Shown here one piece after another: positions 1-11,574 of a stretch of DNA of 64,000 nt. The translations under genes and the position numbers were made by a program. A model generated the notes under the pieces. It saw only the letters and a program-made list of their open reading frames with translations. It did no database searches and had not been told where the DNA came from. Position 1 is the stretch's first letter; every line of letters starts with the position of its first letter. Location of the stretch: assembly GCA_036346375.1 (NCBI GenBank), contig CM070508.1, forward strand, positions 16,734,852-16,798,851, read 5' to 3'. The stretch comes from Guadua angustifolia (lineage: Eukaryota; Streptophyta; Magnoliopsida; Poales; Poaceae).

Positions 1-477
1 AATGAAAGCAACACAATATAAAGCAAAAACAGATTGAGACAAGTATTTTATCCGTGGTTGGAGCACTTCTCCTACTCACGTTGAAGCACTTCTCTCAAGT
101 ATTGCTTCTCCCTGACTAGTCGCAGTAGCTTGGGAACACACTCGGGTAGGTCTTTCACCACTCCAGTGAGGTGAGCTACAAACCCTTCACAATCAAAAGT
201 GGCCTTCCACACTCTTCTTTGGACAGGTCGCATTTTTCACCTCCTCCAAGCTGTCTAGGATCACCGAGATCCAAGAGTAATAAACTTGCACAAGTTTTGT
301 CTCTTGGTTCACTCGCACACTACAGCACTAGACACAGGTTTGGAGCTAAAGCACTTAGAAAGAATGAGGTTCTTGACTTTCAGAGTGAAGCACAGACTCC
401 TTAGTGTGAATGAGAGCTCTTTGAATGCTAAAATGTCAAGGAGTTCATAAAGTTCTATGGTAGATAGCTCAGGCAAT

Positions 478-490
478 GCTTATATAGCCG
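478..490 (-). promoter_or_regulatory. putative LTR TATA box
   Basis: The minus strand reads CGGCTATATAAGC. It lies downstream (in minus direction) of the palindrome array, as expected for the U3 core promoter of a minus-oriented LTR. Transcription start is not observable. Confidence 0.4.
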
Positions 491-599
491 AACAGGATGA
501 ATATAACCATTGTACCTACCACAGTGACCGTTGCACGTGTCAGAGTGTTAATTTTGAGCTAAAACACGTTTACAGCGGACTAAAAGTTTCACCTTAGCG

Positions 600-1390
600 A
601 TACTGATCATGTGTATCACGGACCAAATTCAGACATTTATGACAGACCAAAAAGTTTAGTCCGTCATACATGGGGAATTCAGCAAGTTTGGTCCGTCAGA
701 GTAAAAAGAGTCTCACATGTATGGCGGACCAAATACTTTGGTCCGTCATAGATGGGATATGACTGAGATCAGTAGCTATGAACCATTTTTGACATAAAAA
801 GTGTTTAATCAGAAGATTTGATTTTTTTCATGGACTAAACTTTGAATTAGCAATATTTAAACCATCATAGATGATAAATCTTTTGAAAAGGAGTTTGATT
901 TTGATCATGGATTCAATGAATGAATGTCAGGTTTTTGTCTATCAGAAAAGATAGTCATCTTTGCATTTATGCCGGACCAAAAAGTTTGGTCCGTCATCGA
1001 TAGACAATTGAGGGATTTTGAATTCAACCAAGGTATGTGTATGGCGGACCAAATAATTTGGTTTGTTATAGATGGGCAACAGAGAAGTTTTGGGTTAGCT
1101 GAAAGGACATGTATGCCGGACCAAAAAATTTGGTTCGTCATAGATGGGCAAAACATGATAGCTGAAATTCTTCAAGAATTTTTCACTACGGACTAAGGTA
1201 TATAAGAATATGAGGTTTGGTCCGTTGAAATGAATAGAATTTGGTCAATATTTTGACACAAGTGCATTTCAATATCAAACTAGACTGACTTTTGTTTGAG
1301 ATGAAGACTTTGACTATTTTGTGACAGAATAAGAAGTGATCAACTGAACTATGGTCCGTCACTAAGTTTGGACTTGTTGTATATAGGGAT
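600..1390. repeat. array of GGACCAAA/TTTGGTCC hairpins
   Basis: Five near-perfect palindromes of about 22-25 bp at 641-665, 724-748, 971-995, 1044-1066 and 1115-1139. Each has a left arm CGGACCAAA, a 2-4 bp AT centre and a right arm TTTGGTCCG. Single arms occur near 620, 690, 1215 and 1355. Most copies are followed by an ATAGATGGG-like tail, so the unit is larger than the palindrome. Confidence 0.8.
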
Positions 1391-1660
1391 TTTGGTTCAA
1401 GGACCAGAAAGACTAAATGATTTAACTCCAAGCAGTCTAGTTTTGTCTTATCCTAATGAACCAAGTTACCAACTTGTGCAAAGTCCCTCTTTGTAGCACA
1501 GCCAAAGTGAAAAATAATCCTAGCTATTTGACTTGAATCAACTCCCAAGTCATGAACTAGTAATCAAACACCTTAATCTTGTTTGTCCAATTAGCTTCAT
1601 CCATGATTTCAGCATATGTTCTTCATAGTGGGAGGAATTATTAACTCGGTCATCAACACC

Positions 1661-2460
1661 AAAATTATTTAGTAAAACATGATAAAAATTGAGGGGGCCT
1701 AGATGCTATCACCGGCCCATTTTCCCTCACGCCTGCCAGCCCGTTCAGGCCATCCACCGAAAACCCTAGGATCGCAGCCGTTGGATCTTGATCCAACGAT
1801 TGCTGTCGCACCGCGTCGCTGCGTGCTTGTGCGTCATCGATCCATCGCTGCGCGTAAGCTTCCGATGCAGCCATGTCACGTCATCCGAGTCTGCTGAGCC
1901 GCCATTTTCCCTACGAACCTCAGAGTTTGTTTTCTCCTGTTGCACGCCTCCCGAGCCGCTATTTAATGTGCCATCGCCGTCATCGTGATCCTCACTTCAT
2001 ACCACATTTGTCAATATCGTATCGAAGGTTATACCGGTTTGGCTCTTGGAATGATACATTTCAGTACCGTCCATACTGGCATACCATTTCAAGTTTAATA
2101 TTATTATATATATTCATAAGTATATACATGTTTAATTACATGTACACCAAAATTCACTTATAATATTACACCAAATATATAGTAATACTATCAAAGATTA
2201 CGTATAGTTCAATAGACCATATTATCAATTTCACTGGTATGACTAGAATTGCCTAGTATCAAAGTCAACATGTCCAGTATTGATTGGTATCGAGTCGGTA
2301 TGATCGGTATTGACCAATATCTATGCCGATACAGTATATTTGTTTACGTTGTACCAATTTAGATGTTGAAATGATACATACCGACGATACAGACCTACCA
2401 ATATTGTATTGATAAACTATGCTTCATACACAAGTATGATAGATCCAACAAGGTATCTGT
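1661..2460. other. intergenic, no gene recognised
   Basis: A GC-richer stretch (1690-1990) reads like a grass promoter or 5' leader but leads into no coding exon. 1990-2440 is AT-rich with repeated TATCGGTATCGA-like phrases. Short ORFs on both strands have no recognisable domain. Confidence 0.4.
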
Positions 2461-2467
2461 GTTGATT

Positions 2468-2504
2468 CCTTATGTATGTATGTATGTATGTATGTATGTA
2501 CGGT
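2468..2504 (+). repeat. (TATG)n microsatellite
   Basis: Uninterrupted TATG/GTAT tetranucleotide run of about eight units. Confidence 0.9.
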
Positions 2505-2705
2505 AGTACTATTCTATGCGTGCGTGTTGTGCTACCTACTCTACCCGTGAGCCGTATCATTGTGATGCTTCGGCTAGAGAACCACGTTCAAACCATCTCG
2601 TATAAGCCTGTGTGGACTAAATCGATCGCTAGTAAAACAATGGATGAAGTTACCACCGAATTAATAAAAACTAATGAAGTTAATACCGGATCAGTAACAT
2701 GTCAA

Positions 2706-3105
2706 TCACACTAATAAATGTGTTTTCTAGTTTGTACATGAATATGTTTTTTCTTTATTTTAGCCATATCTTTTTATTGACAGCTCTGATTCATGAACGA
2801 ATTTCACCATTAGATTACTGATAACAAGCGGAATAGCATGATATAAGTTTTGCTAATAAATTTACTATTGTATGATAGTAATTTCATATTATAGATGTAG
2901 TAATTCCTAGTTATATATACATAGTAATTTCTGTTCTCGTTGGCAAAATTACTGTTTATTAGTGAGACTTATGTCATTCTGTTACTCTCGTCATTAGTAA
3001 GCTACTGGTGAAAACCATTTGCCAATCAGAGCTTCCAATAAAATGATATGGCTAAAACAAAAGGAAAACATATTCATGTACACACTATAAAACGCATTAA
3101 TTAAT
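2706..3105. repeat. fold-back repeat, imperfect long inverted repeat
   Basis: Left arm about 2711-2870, right arm about 2945-3100 in reverse complement, with an AT-rich loop. Matching landmarks include GTTTGTACATGAATATG on the left against CATATTCATGTAC on the right, and the TAGCCATAT...TTATTG / CAATAAAATGATATGGCTA pair. The same arm recurs elsewhere in the window, so this is a repeat family and not a unique hairpin. Confidence 0.75.
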
Positions 3106-3249
3106 CGGTTTGACCACGCAGCTGATGCAGTGTATTGAATCAATATTACTATCTATTGTGTACGTATTATATACTCTGTTGAATCAATATTACTATGTCA
3201 ACACATGTAGTTACGATATTATATAAATATAATAATCGAAGCTGTATCG

Positions 3250-4095
3250 AAGCGACCAGTAATCCAATTCACTAATGCCCAATGACTAGTAAATCTGTGA
3301 CCGTAGTTTATACATGAATCTAGTTTTCTTTTATTTATCCATATCTTTTTACTGGCAGCTCCAATTTATGATCAGTTTTCACCAGTAGCTTGCTGACGAC
3401 GAAAACAAAATAATGATATAATCCTCGCCACTAAACGCCATATGAAACTTATATTGATATTTGTCATTGCAAACTTATACTAATGCTTCTCAAATTTTAC
3501 TATAGAGTTCAGGTAATAGTACTATCTCAAAATATTATTTTTAGCTCGTAGTACTAATATTCAGCGTTTCGACGAAATGATTCGATATGCTTTACTATTG
3601 TCTATTTGTTATATTACTACCTCCAATATTTAAATTTACTTGATAAGATCGTGCTACCAATGCAATGATTCTACATTTTTTATTATAGCTTGCGTACTAC
3701 ATTACTAACTTGTATACATAAATTTATTATCTAGTAGAAACAATCAACTTATCTGCATTGTATCATTACAGTTTGATGTATCATTACGCGACCAGTACTC
3801 CAACCCATCCACTAATACAAACGACTAGTAAATCTGTGATTGTAGTTTGTACATAAATCTTGTTTTCTTTTATTTAGCCATCCATCCACTAATGCCAATG
3901 ACTAGTAAATATGTAACTGTAGTTTGTACATGAATCTTGTTTTCTTTTATTTAGCCATATTTTTTTACTAGCAGCTTCAATTTACGATCGATTTTCACCA
4001 ATAGCTTACTAACGACGAAAGCAAAATAATGATATAAGCCTCACCACTAAACGCCATATGAAACTTATACTGACATATATTGTTGCAAACATATA
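3250..4095 (+). repeat. direct copies of the fold-back arm family
   Basis: Copies at about 3250-3480, 3787-3885 (truncated) and 3886-4095 share the opening ACTAGTAAATCTGTGA, then GTACATGAATCTTGTTTTC, then TTTAGCCATAT and CGCCATATGAAACTTATA. They are in the orientation of the left arm of the 2706-3105 hairpin. No coding sequence is seen; the region between them is AT-rich unique DNA. Confidence 0.75.
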
Positions 4096-4100
4096 ATAAC

Positions 4101-5738
4101 TGGAGGATCAAGACGGCGACCAGAGGGGGGTGAATGATCACAAATTAAATTTTTACCCCCTAAGAAACCAACCCAAAGTGCCAAGACATCAAATATAAGC
4201 GGAAGAGTTAATTTTCAAAGTTCTCAGCCCGAGGCCGGCACTACCGTATGAATAGTAAAATCAGATATATGAATAGTAATTTCAGCATGAGTTCAAATCA
4301 AAAATTGATGTAACTTTTGATTGAATGATTCAAAACTAGTGAAACTTGGTAGACACCTTCCTAAGGATGTCAGGAACCTACTCTAACCTTCAATCGTAAG
4401 GATTGATGTCAAAGTTCTGACCTTTTTTCAATTAAAAGAAGAGTGCACAAGAATGGGTTCAAGAATAAAAACTGAGCCCTAAACTTCATTGTGGGTTCTT
4501 GATGATCAGGATGATCCTAGATGGTTTTCAACATGTCATAGCAAACTAGAATACAAGATAGAAATGTTAAAAACCCGATCTTCCAAATATTATCATCTCA
4601 AGATAAAAGATCTGTTTTGTGCAAGAATGAACACAAGATTTGCCTAAATGGTTGGGGTATGGTCTGAAGAACACTCATCTATTAATCATTCATTCTTGGC
4701 ACAAGATGAAAAAGTATTTAGAAGAAGGGGAGGTAAATCCAATTTGCATGAAAGTAAATTGTAAGAATATAAATTGCAGAATTTAAAGACATAATGTAAA
4801 TGTACAAAATAAATTCAGAGATGAGTAAATGAAAATTTTATTTCTGGAAGGGAGGTTTACAAAGCCTCACAATAAAGTGGGCAAAGCCCAAAAGAGCACA
4901 ATAACCTCAAAACCTTCAAGAGAAGGAAGGCTACTTCTACCCTCTATTTACACTACTCTTGAGTTACTCTCCACCCTTGGATGAGTTTCTTCTACCCTAA
5001 GGATCACCATCAAGAGTTAGGATTGACTCACTTACTCATACATCGGCTAACCCGAAACCCAATAACATAACAGGTTTTGCACGTTTTTCAAAACATACTA
5101 ACTAGACCCGCTACTCTATCACCTAGACCGTGATCCAATGGCCCTCCTTGATCTGAGCAGCTCCTAACTAGCATCTCATCCATTTCTTGTCTTCTAGGTT
5201 CACAACAACTTCGTCTCCGATCATTTTCCAGCGATCCTCGACTGTTTGGACCTCCGACACACCTCGCCTAGTCCTGGTCATCTTCCACCTCACCATGACT
5301 GAGCACCATCGTCCTGCAACCATCAAAAACAAGGAAATACATCACAAAGTATTACCCAAAATGATACGCAATAAATCCCATGCAATTCCTAAAATTCAAA
5401 TATCAAAAATCGCTCAACAGGTCGACACTACCACCCATTGGGGCCGGTAGTACCGCTCGGTCAACACTACAGCCCCAGCATGGCCGGTAGTGCCGCTCGC
5501 CTGAATTCCTAGCGAGTACTCTCTCTAGAATATAACTACCGCTCAACAGGCCGGTAGTGCCGCCCCCTGGCCGGCAGTACCACCCTCATGAGGCCGATAG
5601 TGCCATTCCTGGCAGACTCAACTCAAATTGCTTCACTTTGAAAATTCAATTGAAATCAAATTCAAATCAGAGCATACCAAGCTCAAATTTAATCAAATAC
5701 TCATCACAAATATGGATAAACCTTCACATGGTCATTCA
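4101..5738 (-). mobile_element. LTR of a minus-oriented copia-like element
   Basis: Begins TGGAGGATCAAGACGG and ends CATGGTCATTCA, giving TG...CA. The next bases, TTCTCCCCCTT, are on the minus strand AAGGGGGAGAA, a polypurine tract exactly where the 3' LTR of a minus-oriented element should have one. The AGAGGGGGGTGAAT phrase near the start is common in grass copia LTRs (recalled, not searched). No second LTR or TSD partner was found, so the element is incomplete. ORFs inside are not recognisable proteins. Confidence 0.5.
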
Positions 5739-7200
5739 TTCTCCCCCTTGATAAGTATATTGACTAACAACCAAAAGGCATAAATTTGAGTTTGAAAGAA
5801 GAAAGCAATTTGAGGAAACCTCATTTGGTCCAGAGCAAGAGAAAAGAAGATCATGACCAAGTTGGCTAGAAGAATTTTAGGGCAAAACCAAAGAAAGAGC
5901 AAGTTTTCCACAAAGGCTATAAAGTCTAATAAAAACTCACCAAAAGCTCAAGCATGCTTATGATCATTAGAATTAACAAGTTTTTACCATGATCATAAGA
6001 ACCAAGATGCATTCATATTTTTATCTTTAAATGATGCATTTTCTATAATTTCTCCCCCTTTTGATAATATAGGCATCAAGGTGGCTTTTTCGTCCCCTTT
6101 ACATATACATGCATGAAATGTATCCTAAAAGAGCTTTGAGAATTATCCAAGTGACTACATATGCAAAGTATGACACCAAGCTATTTAAGTTTAGAGTATG
6201 CTAGACTAAAGACATGTCCAAGTGCAAATGTCAAGTTTGCTAGCAAGCACAAATAAGACTATGTCATTTTTACATGATTTAATAATTGCAACACTTAGTA
6301 TAATTTCTAAACTAGAAGCAAAACCATACAAAGGATTAAATAGAAAACCTAAAGTTCAACTTACTCAATACTTTGGAAAAGCTAGATATGCATACAAGGT
6401 CTTTCAATCTCATTTCTCTTCAATGCAAGTTTTTCTTTAAGATTTCAAATGACATAGTAGGGTGCAAATATTTGATATTATTTGCATTATTTACCCACTT
6501 ATATTTTTTATTTGTATTTTTTAAGTGTAATTGAATCAAGCCATTGTCGACCATCTTAAGAAGAACTTTTAAGAGGATGGTCTTGGTCATACACGATACA
6601 TTCTAAGTTCATCCCAAGTACAATAGGATGCAGTCTCGTGAATGAAAAGTGTTGAGATCAATTTGCACAAAAAGAATCAATTTTTCTTGTTTTCATTTTA
6701 GCATATAGATTTAAGAGCATATAAAGGACTCAAGTATGGATCGACCTAGCTTCACCTAAGTTGCTATAGGGACTCTAATAGAAATTCAAAATTTCATAAA
6801 TAATGGCATATGCACCTAGAGAGAAAACATAGCAAGTAAAAGCCATATGTTTCATTAAGTTTTCATTTAAAGCGTTAATTTTCAAATTTTAACAAACTTA
6901 GTAAGATGAAAATGAACTTTGACATATCTAAGATAGCATTTTTCTTCACAAAAGTAGCAAGGTATATAGCATGAATAATAGCTCATTTGCATAATAGACA
7001 AAGCTCATAAAACAGAAATGATGTCTATATACAATGCATGAAACAGATTCTCAAAACTCTCCCTTAACAAATGGATCAATTTTAAGCACAAATCTGATTC
7101 AAGTTGAGTTATTAGTAACATTAAGCTTAAGACCTTCCAAATGAACTCAATCAAAGCCAGAAACACAGAATGAGGAGAAGAAGTCGATAACTGCAAACTT
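5739..7200 (-). mobile_element. internal remnant of the copia-like element
   Basis: AT-rich DNA following the polypurine tract, with a second TCTCCCCCTTTTGAT motif at about 6051. All ORFs are below 80 aa and carry no gag, integrase or RT motif that I can see. I call it internal sequence because it continues from the LTR without a visible boundary; the far end is undefined. Confidence 0.35.
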
Positions 7201-7277
7201 AGTGGCTATAGAGCATAGAAAAGATAGAAGAAAACACTATAGCTCAGACTTACTCTCATCTTCCCTAATAACTGATA

Positions 7278-7305
7278 TATATGTGTGTGTGTGTGTATAT
7301 ATATG

Positions 7306-7337
<32 letters not shown>

Positions 7338-7425
7338 TGTATGTATGTATATGTATATACATATACATATGTATGTATGTGTATATACATATACATATGT
7401 ATGTATGTGTATATACATATGCATA
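7278..7425. repeat. compound (TG)n/(TATG)n/(TATACA)n microsatellite
   Basis: About 150 bp of TG, TATA, GTAT and ATACAT repeats, partly mirror-symmetric (GTATATACATATAC). It generates spurious Tyr/Cys/Met- or His/Ile-rich ORFs in five frames. Confidence 0.95.
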
Positions 7426-7544
7426 CATGCTATTGTACAACTACACGTAGACTACACACCAGTCACAAACCGATCGAACCATGCACCCACTAATTAGCGT
7501 ATCAAACTGTTCAGTTGACTAAACCTATCAGTACGTGGCCAAAC

Positions 7545-7705
7545 CAATAAATAAATACATTTCTAGTTTGTACATGAATATTTTTTCTTTGTTTTAGTTA
7601 TAATTTTTTATTGATAACACCGATTCATAAAAAGTTTTCATCAGTAGCTTACTAACGATGAGAGCAACGTAATAATATAAGTTTCACAAATAAACAATCA
7701 TTTTA
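7545..7705 (+). repeat. another arm of the fold-back family
   Basis: Same sequence family as 2711-2870 (ATTTCTAGTTTGTACATGAATAT, then TTTTATTGATAA, then AGTAGCTTACTAACGA). Its reverse-oriented partner is at about 11575-11755, so the two could be ends of one roughly 4.2-kb fold-back element, or independent insertions. Confidence 0.65.
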
Positions 7706-7777
7706 CTGACTGGTGATAGATTTTAATATCTATATAGATAGCTTGTACTATCCATATATATAGATTTTACTATCATG

Positions 7778-7858
7778 CAGAGGGTTCAGCAGTCTGTGTA
7801 GTTTGTATAGTAGTAGCAGAGGGTTTAACAGTCTGTGTAGTTTGTACAGTAGTAAAAG
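7778..7858 (+). repeat. two-copy 39-40 bp tandem duplication
   Basis: CAGAGGGTT(C/T)A(G/A)CAGTCTGTG and the following GTAGTTTGTA(T/C)AGTAGTA are repeated head to tail. The pair is flanked by inverted GTACTATCCATATATATAG / TATATATATGGATAGTA arms (about 7745 and 7868), so the duplication sits in a hairpin loop. Confidence 0.8.
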
Positions 7859-8059
7859 CTTACAATATATATATGGATAGTAAAATTTGTGTACAGAGAG
7901 GAGTAGCTAGCTCACGGACGCATGCATATGCACCGGCCAAACTTGCGGTTCATGTGGCATATAGTATACTGAACTAGTTCATATGGTTCATGAGAAATTG
8001 CCGCTTGTAAGTACGATGTAACAATTCAGACAGGTCGAACAGTTTGGATTTAACTAAGA

Positions 8060-8700
8060 ATATTTTCGCGGTGTGATACGTATCGTGTGTTGTTTTTTTT
8101 CATAGAAACAATTTTATTTTTTTTCGGCGGTGTTTTTTTTAAAATCGTCGAGGAAACGCGCGAAACGATTGAAAGGATAGAAACGTAATCACATTTTTTT
8201 GACATCTATTTGGGGTGCTCTCACGAAGGATCCGTGAATGCGCTAAATCGAAAGGTTCTTTTCGTGAAAAATAGCTGAAATGACCAAAACATAACTACGC
8301 TATTTTTTGGTATCTATTTAGGGTCCTTTCACACGAAATTTTGTTTTTTTTTTCGTCGGTGCTTTTTTAAAAAATTGTCGAGGAAACGTGCAAAATGGTT
8401 AAAAGGATAGAAACGCAATCACGTTTTTTTCGCATCTATTTAGGGTCGTCTCATGAAGGATCCGCGATTGCACTAAATCGAAAGGTCCTTCTCATGAAAA
8501 ATAGATGGAATGACAAAAACGTAACTACGCTATTTTTTGGTATTTATTTAGGATCCTTTCACGAAAGATTTGTGATTTTTCTGAATCAGGAGATCCTTTT
8601 CGAAAAAAATAGTAGGAATAACCTACACGTAATTACATAATTTTTAAAGGACCTAAACACAAAAAAACAAAATGAGCCAAGCTGGCTGGCCGGTGGAGCC
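8060..8700 (+). repeat. 230-bp tandem repeat, copy set 1
   Basis: Two head-to-tail units (about 8125-8354 and 8355-8640) sharing CGTCGAGGAAACG, GAAAGGATAGAAACG, AAGGATCCG(T/C)GA, CTAAATCGAAAGGT and GTAACTACGCTATTTTTTGG. A reverse-complement set lies at 43270-44110. The set ends in GGACCTAAACAC...GAGCCAAGCTGGCTGGCCGG, whose counterpart also appears in the other locus. Confidence 0.8.
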
Positions 8701-8829
8701 ATCGGCTCGGCTCAAAGCGACGAGCAAGCGGGAATTCTTCCAACGTTAGTAGAGTTATTATACGAATGCGAATGTGATCGGTGTAGCGTGTAGTATATAG
8801 TGTCTTCGTGCATATTACTCCACACACAT

Positions 8830-9230
8830 ATATATAGTATAATTACTTAGGGCACCATAGAGCCTAGGCTTCATGATACAAAATAGGTATATTCTCCTAT
8901 ATATTATATGTTTAATTTTTTGAAAATTTTAAGATGTTGAGTTTAACTAGTAGTTCAAACAAGTTTAAACTAAAATTTAAACTAGAGTTTTCTCTTTTAT
9001 GATAGTTTGTTTGTAGGTATGTGCTGATTATATATATAAATCAGCAAAGCATGCAATCTAAATTCGTTTAAAATCTTTGAATTCAAGTATATATTTTCAA
9101 AGGTATGTGTTTCATTTGAATTGTTATAGATGGGTATATACCTAAAACTAAATTTTTTGAAAAATATACCCAAATTTGGCTTGAATCTGCATTTGAAATC
9201 ATGGAGCCTATGCTCTATGTTGCCCCATTT
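8830..9230. other. AT-rich intergenic, no gene seen
   Basis: Low-complexity AT-rich sequence with no ORF of interest and no terminal repeats that I can pair. Confidence 0.5.
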
Positions 9231-9232
9231 CA

Positions 9233-9239
9233 GATAGAT

Positions 9240-9311
<72 letters not shown>

Positions 9312-9674
9312 GCCTTTTCCGTACTCTGTGAGTACATACTTCCACCTCTAATATACCACTTAAATAAACGCTTTATACTCTTTTATCACTTTGGTATACT
9401 CAATAATAATTCTAAGATACTCCAATACAATATGATTAAAATAATTTCATCAGACCCTTTATTTTTTTGCTACATACCCTTTTCCATATGTATAAGGAAT
9501 GTGTAAACAAATTATGTTATAAAGGGTGGATTTTAATGAAATTTTTCATGAAACTCACTTTGGAGTATCTTATAATCAGTATTAGAGTATACTCAAATGG
9601 ATAAACAACATCATTTAAACGGTATATTAGAGGTGGGAGTACATACACCCAGGAGTATAGAATCATTTTCCTAT

Positions 9675-9708
<34 letters not shown>
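9233..9708. mobile_element. TA-anchored inverted-repeat MITE (Micron-like), copy 1
   Basis: An AT-rich inverted-repeat body (9309-9675) sits between a pure (AT)n run of about 75 bp (9233-9308) and an (AC)n(AT)n run (9676-9708). Arms match in reverse: GAGTACATACTTCCACCTC on the left against GAGGTGGGAGTACATACAC on the right, and TATCACTTTGGTATACTC against GAGTATACTCAAATGG. Being bounded by TA microsatellites instead of a duplicated target is the hallmark of the rice Micron family (family knowledge; identity inferred). Confidence 0.6.
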
Positions 9709-9709
<1 letters not shown>

Positions 9710-10029
9710 GGAAAAATATCTTTTACTCCCAGGTGTAGTTACTCCCACATCTGAAATACTACCTAAACAAAGTTGAAATACACCTTTATCACTTTGGATA
9801 CACTTATATACTAATTATAAGATATTCCAATGTGAACCAAATGAAAAAATTGCAAGAGATTACATAGTTTTTAGCATATTTTACAAATACCTTTATATGT
9901 AGACATAAAAAAGGAGTATGTTCAAAAAATATACATACCACCTCTAAAAAAATGTAAATACTACTTAACTAATCTTATATACTAGAATACTACATGTACA
10001 TACTCTCCGTTGTGCGAGATACTCCCTAC

Positions 10030-10111
<82 letters not shown>
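9700..10111. mobile_element. TA-anchored MITE (Micron-like), copy 2
   Basis: A related body (9710-10028) continues from the AT run of copy 1 and ends in (TG)n(TA)n of about 80 bp (10031-10111). It shares CACTTTGGATACAC, GTAGTTACTCCCAC and ATACTACCTAA with the arms of copy 1. The two therefore lie in tandem, sharing one microsatellite. Confidence 0.55.
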
Positions 10112-10113
<2 letters not shown>

Positions 10114-11090
10114 ATGAGTATCGATCGGACGGCTCAACGATAAGGATCTCCAACAGGTGCTGCAGAGGATGATCAAGTCGGAATTTCGATGAGTTGCGTG
10201 ATCTGTCGCAAAGTTAGTAAAACGATGTTGTTGCGATAGTAATGTTACACGATAGAAATAGTAACTAAAAGAATCAGAAGGTAACAAAAGACGCCTTGGC
10301 CAATGCTCACCATGGTGCACGGTAGGGTGGAAATCAAGAAAAATCCTTGTTTTTTCGAGCTTTTTTCGAAGTTGATATAGTTTGATTTAAAATCATTTTA
10401 TTTATAGTTTAGAATTATTTTTATAATCGAGCTAATAAGCTAAGCCGAACCAGAGTAAAATCTAATTTCATTTGAAATTGACACATTTTAATACTTAACC
10501 AAAGAACGAATGTAACTAACGTAATTTTTGAACCGAGCCAACGAGCCCCACAAACGAGTTTTTTTTTCAACCCTAGTGCACGCATGTGTACAGCAGTAAC
10601 AGCACGCTGCCGCCCTGGACGCCGAAACCTTACATGTTTGCTTGAACTTCTTTGATATCTCTCTTCCCCTTATTTCCATCCATCTGCTGCTATCCATCCA
10701 TTGATAGTAATGGTTGTGTCGTTAACAAATGGGTCTGTATTGGACAATGATCCTTTGCCGTCACGGCTCTCTGCCGTACGGTCACTGCGTGTGAGTCCTA
10801 CGCCACGCGAGGTTCACGCGGCAGCGACCCATACGGCAGAGGCCGGACGGCCGAGAATCTACTTCCATCTGTATTACCCTCTCTTGAAAGCAGTGATATC
10901 AGATGTTTATTGTACATGTACCATTGCATCTGGAAATCTCGACTGCATGCTCATTCTCCTGGCCGGCCTACCACCACCTAGTATTGCCTTCTTGGAATTT
11001 TTGTTGTTCAACATTTGCAGAAGTAGTAGGCAGCCAAGTTTTTTGTTCTGATAGTTTACTACATTTCGGTTTAGTAACATCTTGATGTGT
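10112..11090. other. intergenic; no supported gene
   Basis: Contains a purine/pyrimidine-mixed stretch (10160-10330) and a GC-richer part (10590-10870) with open frames on both strands. None shows a recognisable domain, splice structure or consistent codon use. A GAGCCAACGAGCCCCACAAAC phrase followed by AACCCTAG suggests decayed hAT-like material; not provable here. Confidence 0.35.
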
Positions 11091-11094
11091 AATA

Positions 11095-11490
11095 GCTAGT
11101 ATCATATTATTTTCTGGACAACATGCAACATATTCTATTAAACCACTATTATCATGTAAAATTCATAAAAATCACATGTAAAAGTTTTAAAAAATTCTCA
11201 AAAAATTTTCATAAGTAGGATAGGTGAGATTCTACATCCCTGTAAAATTTGAAGACCAAAATTAATATCATTTGAAAGATATGAAAATGACAAGTTTGTC
11301 AATTTCATATCTTTCAAATACGAGTGAGTTTGGTCTTCAAATTTTATAGGGTTATAGAATCTCACATCCCCTACGTATGGTAATTTTTGGTGAATTTTTC
11401 AAAACTTGTACATGTAATTTTCATAGACTTTACACAATAAAGGTGGTTTGCTATCAAATGACTGATCTATGTACGTAGGATATGTTGTAG
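11095..11490. repeat. 390-bp imperfect palindrome (long hairpin)
   Basis: Left arm about 11095-11293 and right arm about 11300-11490 are reverse complements with roughly 80% matching by eye. The centre is GAAAGATATGAAAATGAC / GTCAATTTCATATCTTTC with a loop under 10 bp. Outer landmarks: ACATGTAAAAGTTTT against AAAACTTGTACATGT, GTGAGATTCTA against TAGAATCTCAC, and AATTTGAAGACCAAA against TTTGGTCTTCAAATT. No protein is encoded. Confidence 0.85.
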
Positions 11491-11570
11491 ATGTAGTAAT
11501 TTCTTGTTGCAGATGTAGTAATTTCTTTTTGCAGATGTAGTAATTTTATATTGTAGATATAGTAATTTCT
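11490..11570 (+). repeat. GATGTAGTAATTT short tandem repeats
   Basis: Four or five 20-23 bp units of (G/T)CAGATGTAGTAATTTCTT... just before the fold-back arm. The same GATGTAGTAATT phrase occurs at the loop of the 2706-3105 hairpin, tying the two loci to one family. Confidence 0.7.
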
Positions 11571-11574
11571 GTTA

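Larger units (their letters stand above)
1..1660 (-). mobile_element. copia-like LTR sequence, minus orientation, incomplete
   Basis: No gene of its own. Read on the minus strand, the block has a TATA box (CTATATAAGC, about 478-490) with a hairpin-rich region upstream of it (600-1390) and a CT-rich leader-like stretch downstream, the layout of an LTR with U3 followed by R/U5. The stretch near 1645-1670 resembles the sequence that borders LTRs of grass SIRE/Opie-type copia elements (inference from memory). The left end lies outside the window, no second LTR is seen, and short ORFs here have no recognisable domain. Confidence 0.4.

Noticed and set aside
4101..7270. ATAAC at 4096-4100 and again near 7266 as a target duplication
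   Set aside because: The bases before the second ATAAC are not CA and no second LTR is present there, so the match is probably chance.
7202..7497. Overlapping ORFs rich in Tyr, Cys, Val, Met or His
   Set aside because: They are translations of the compound TG/TATG microsatellite.
9201..10153. ORFs with long (Ile-Tyr)n runs
   Set aside because: They are translations of (AT)n microsatellites.
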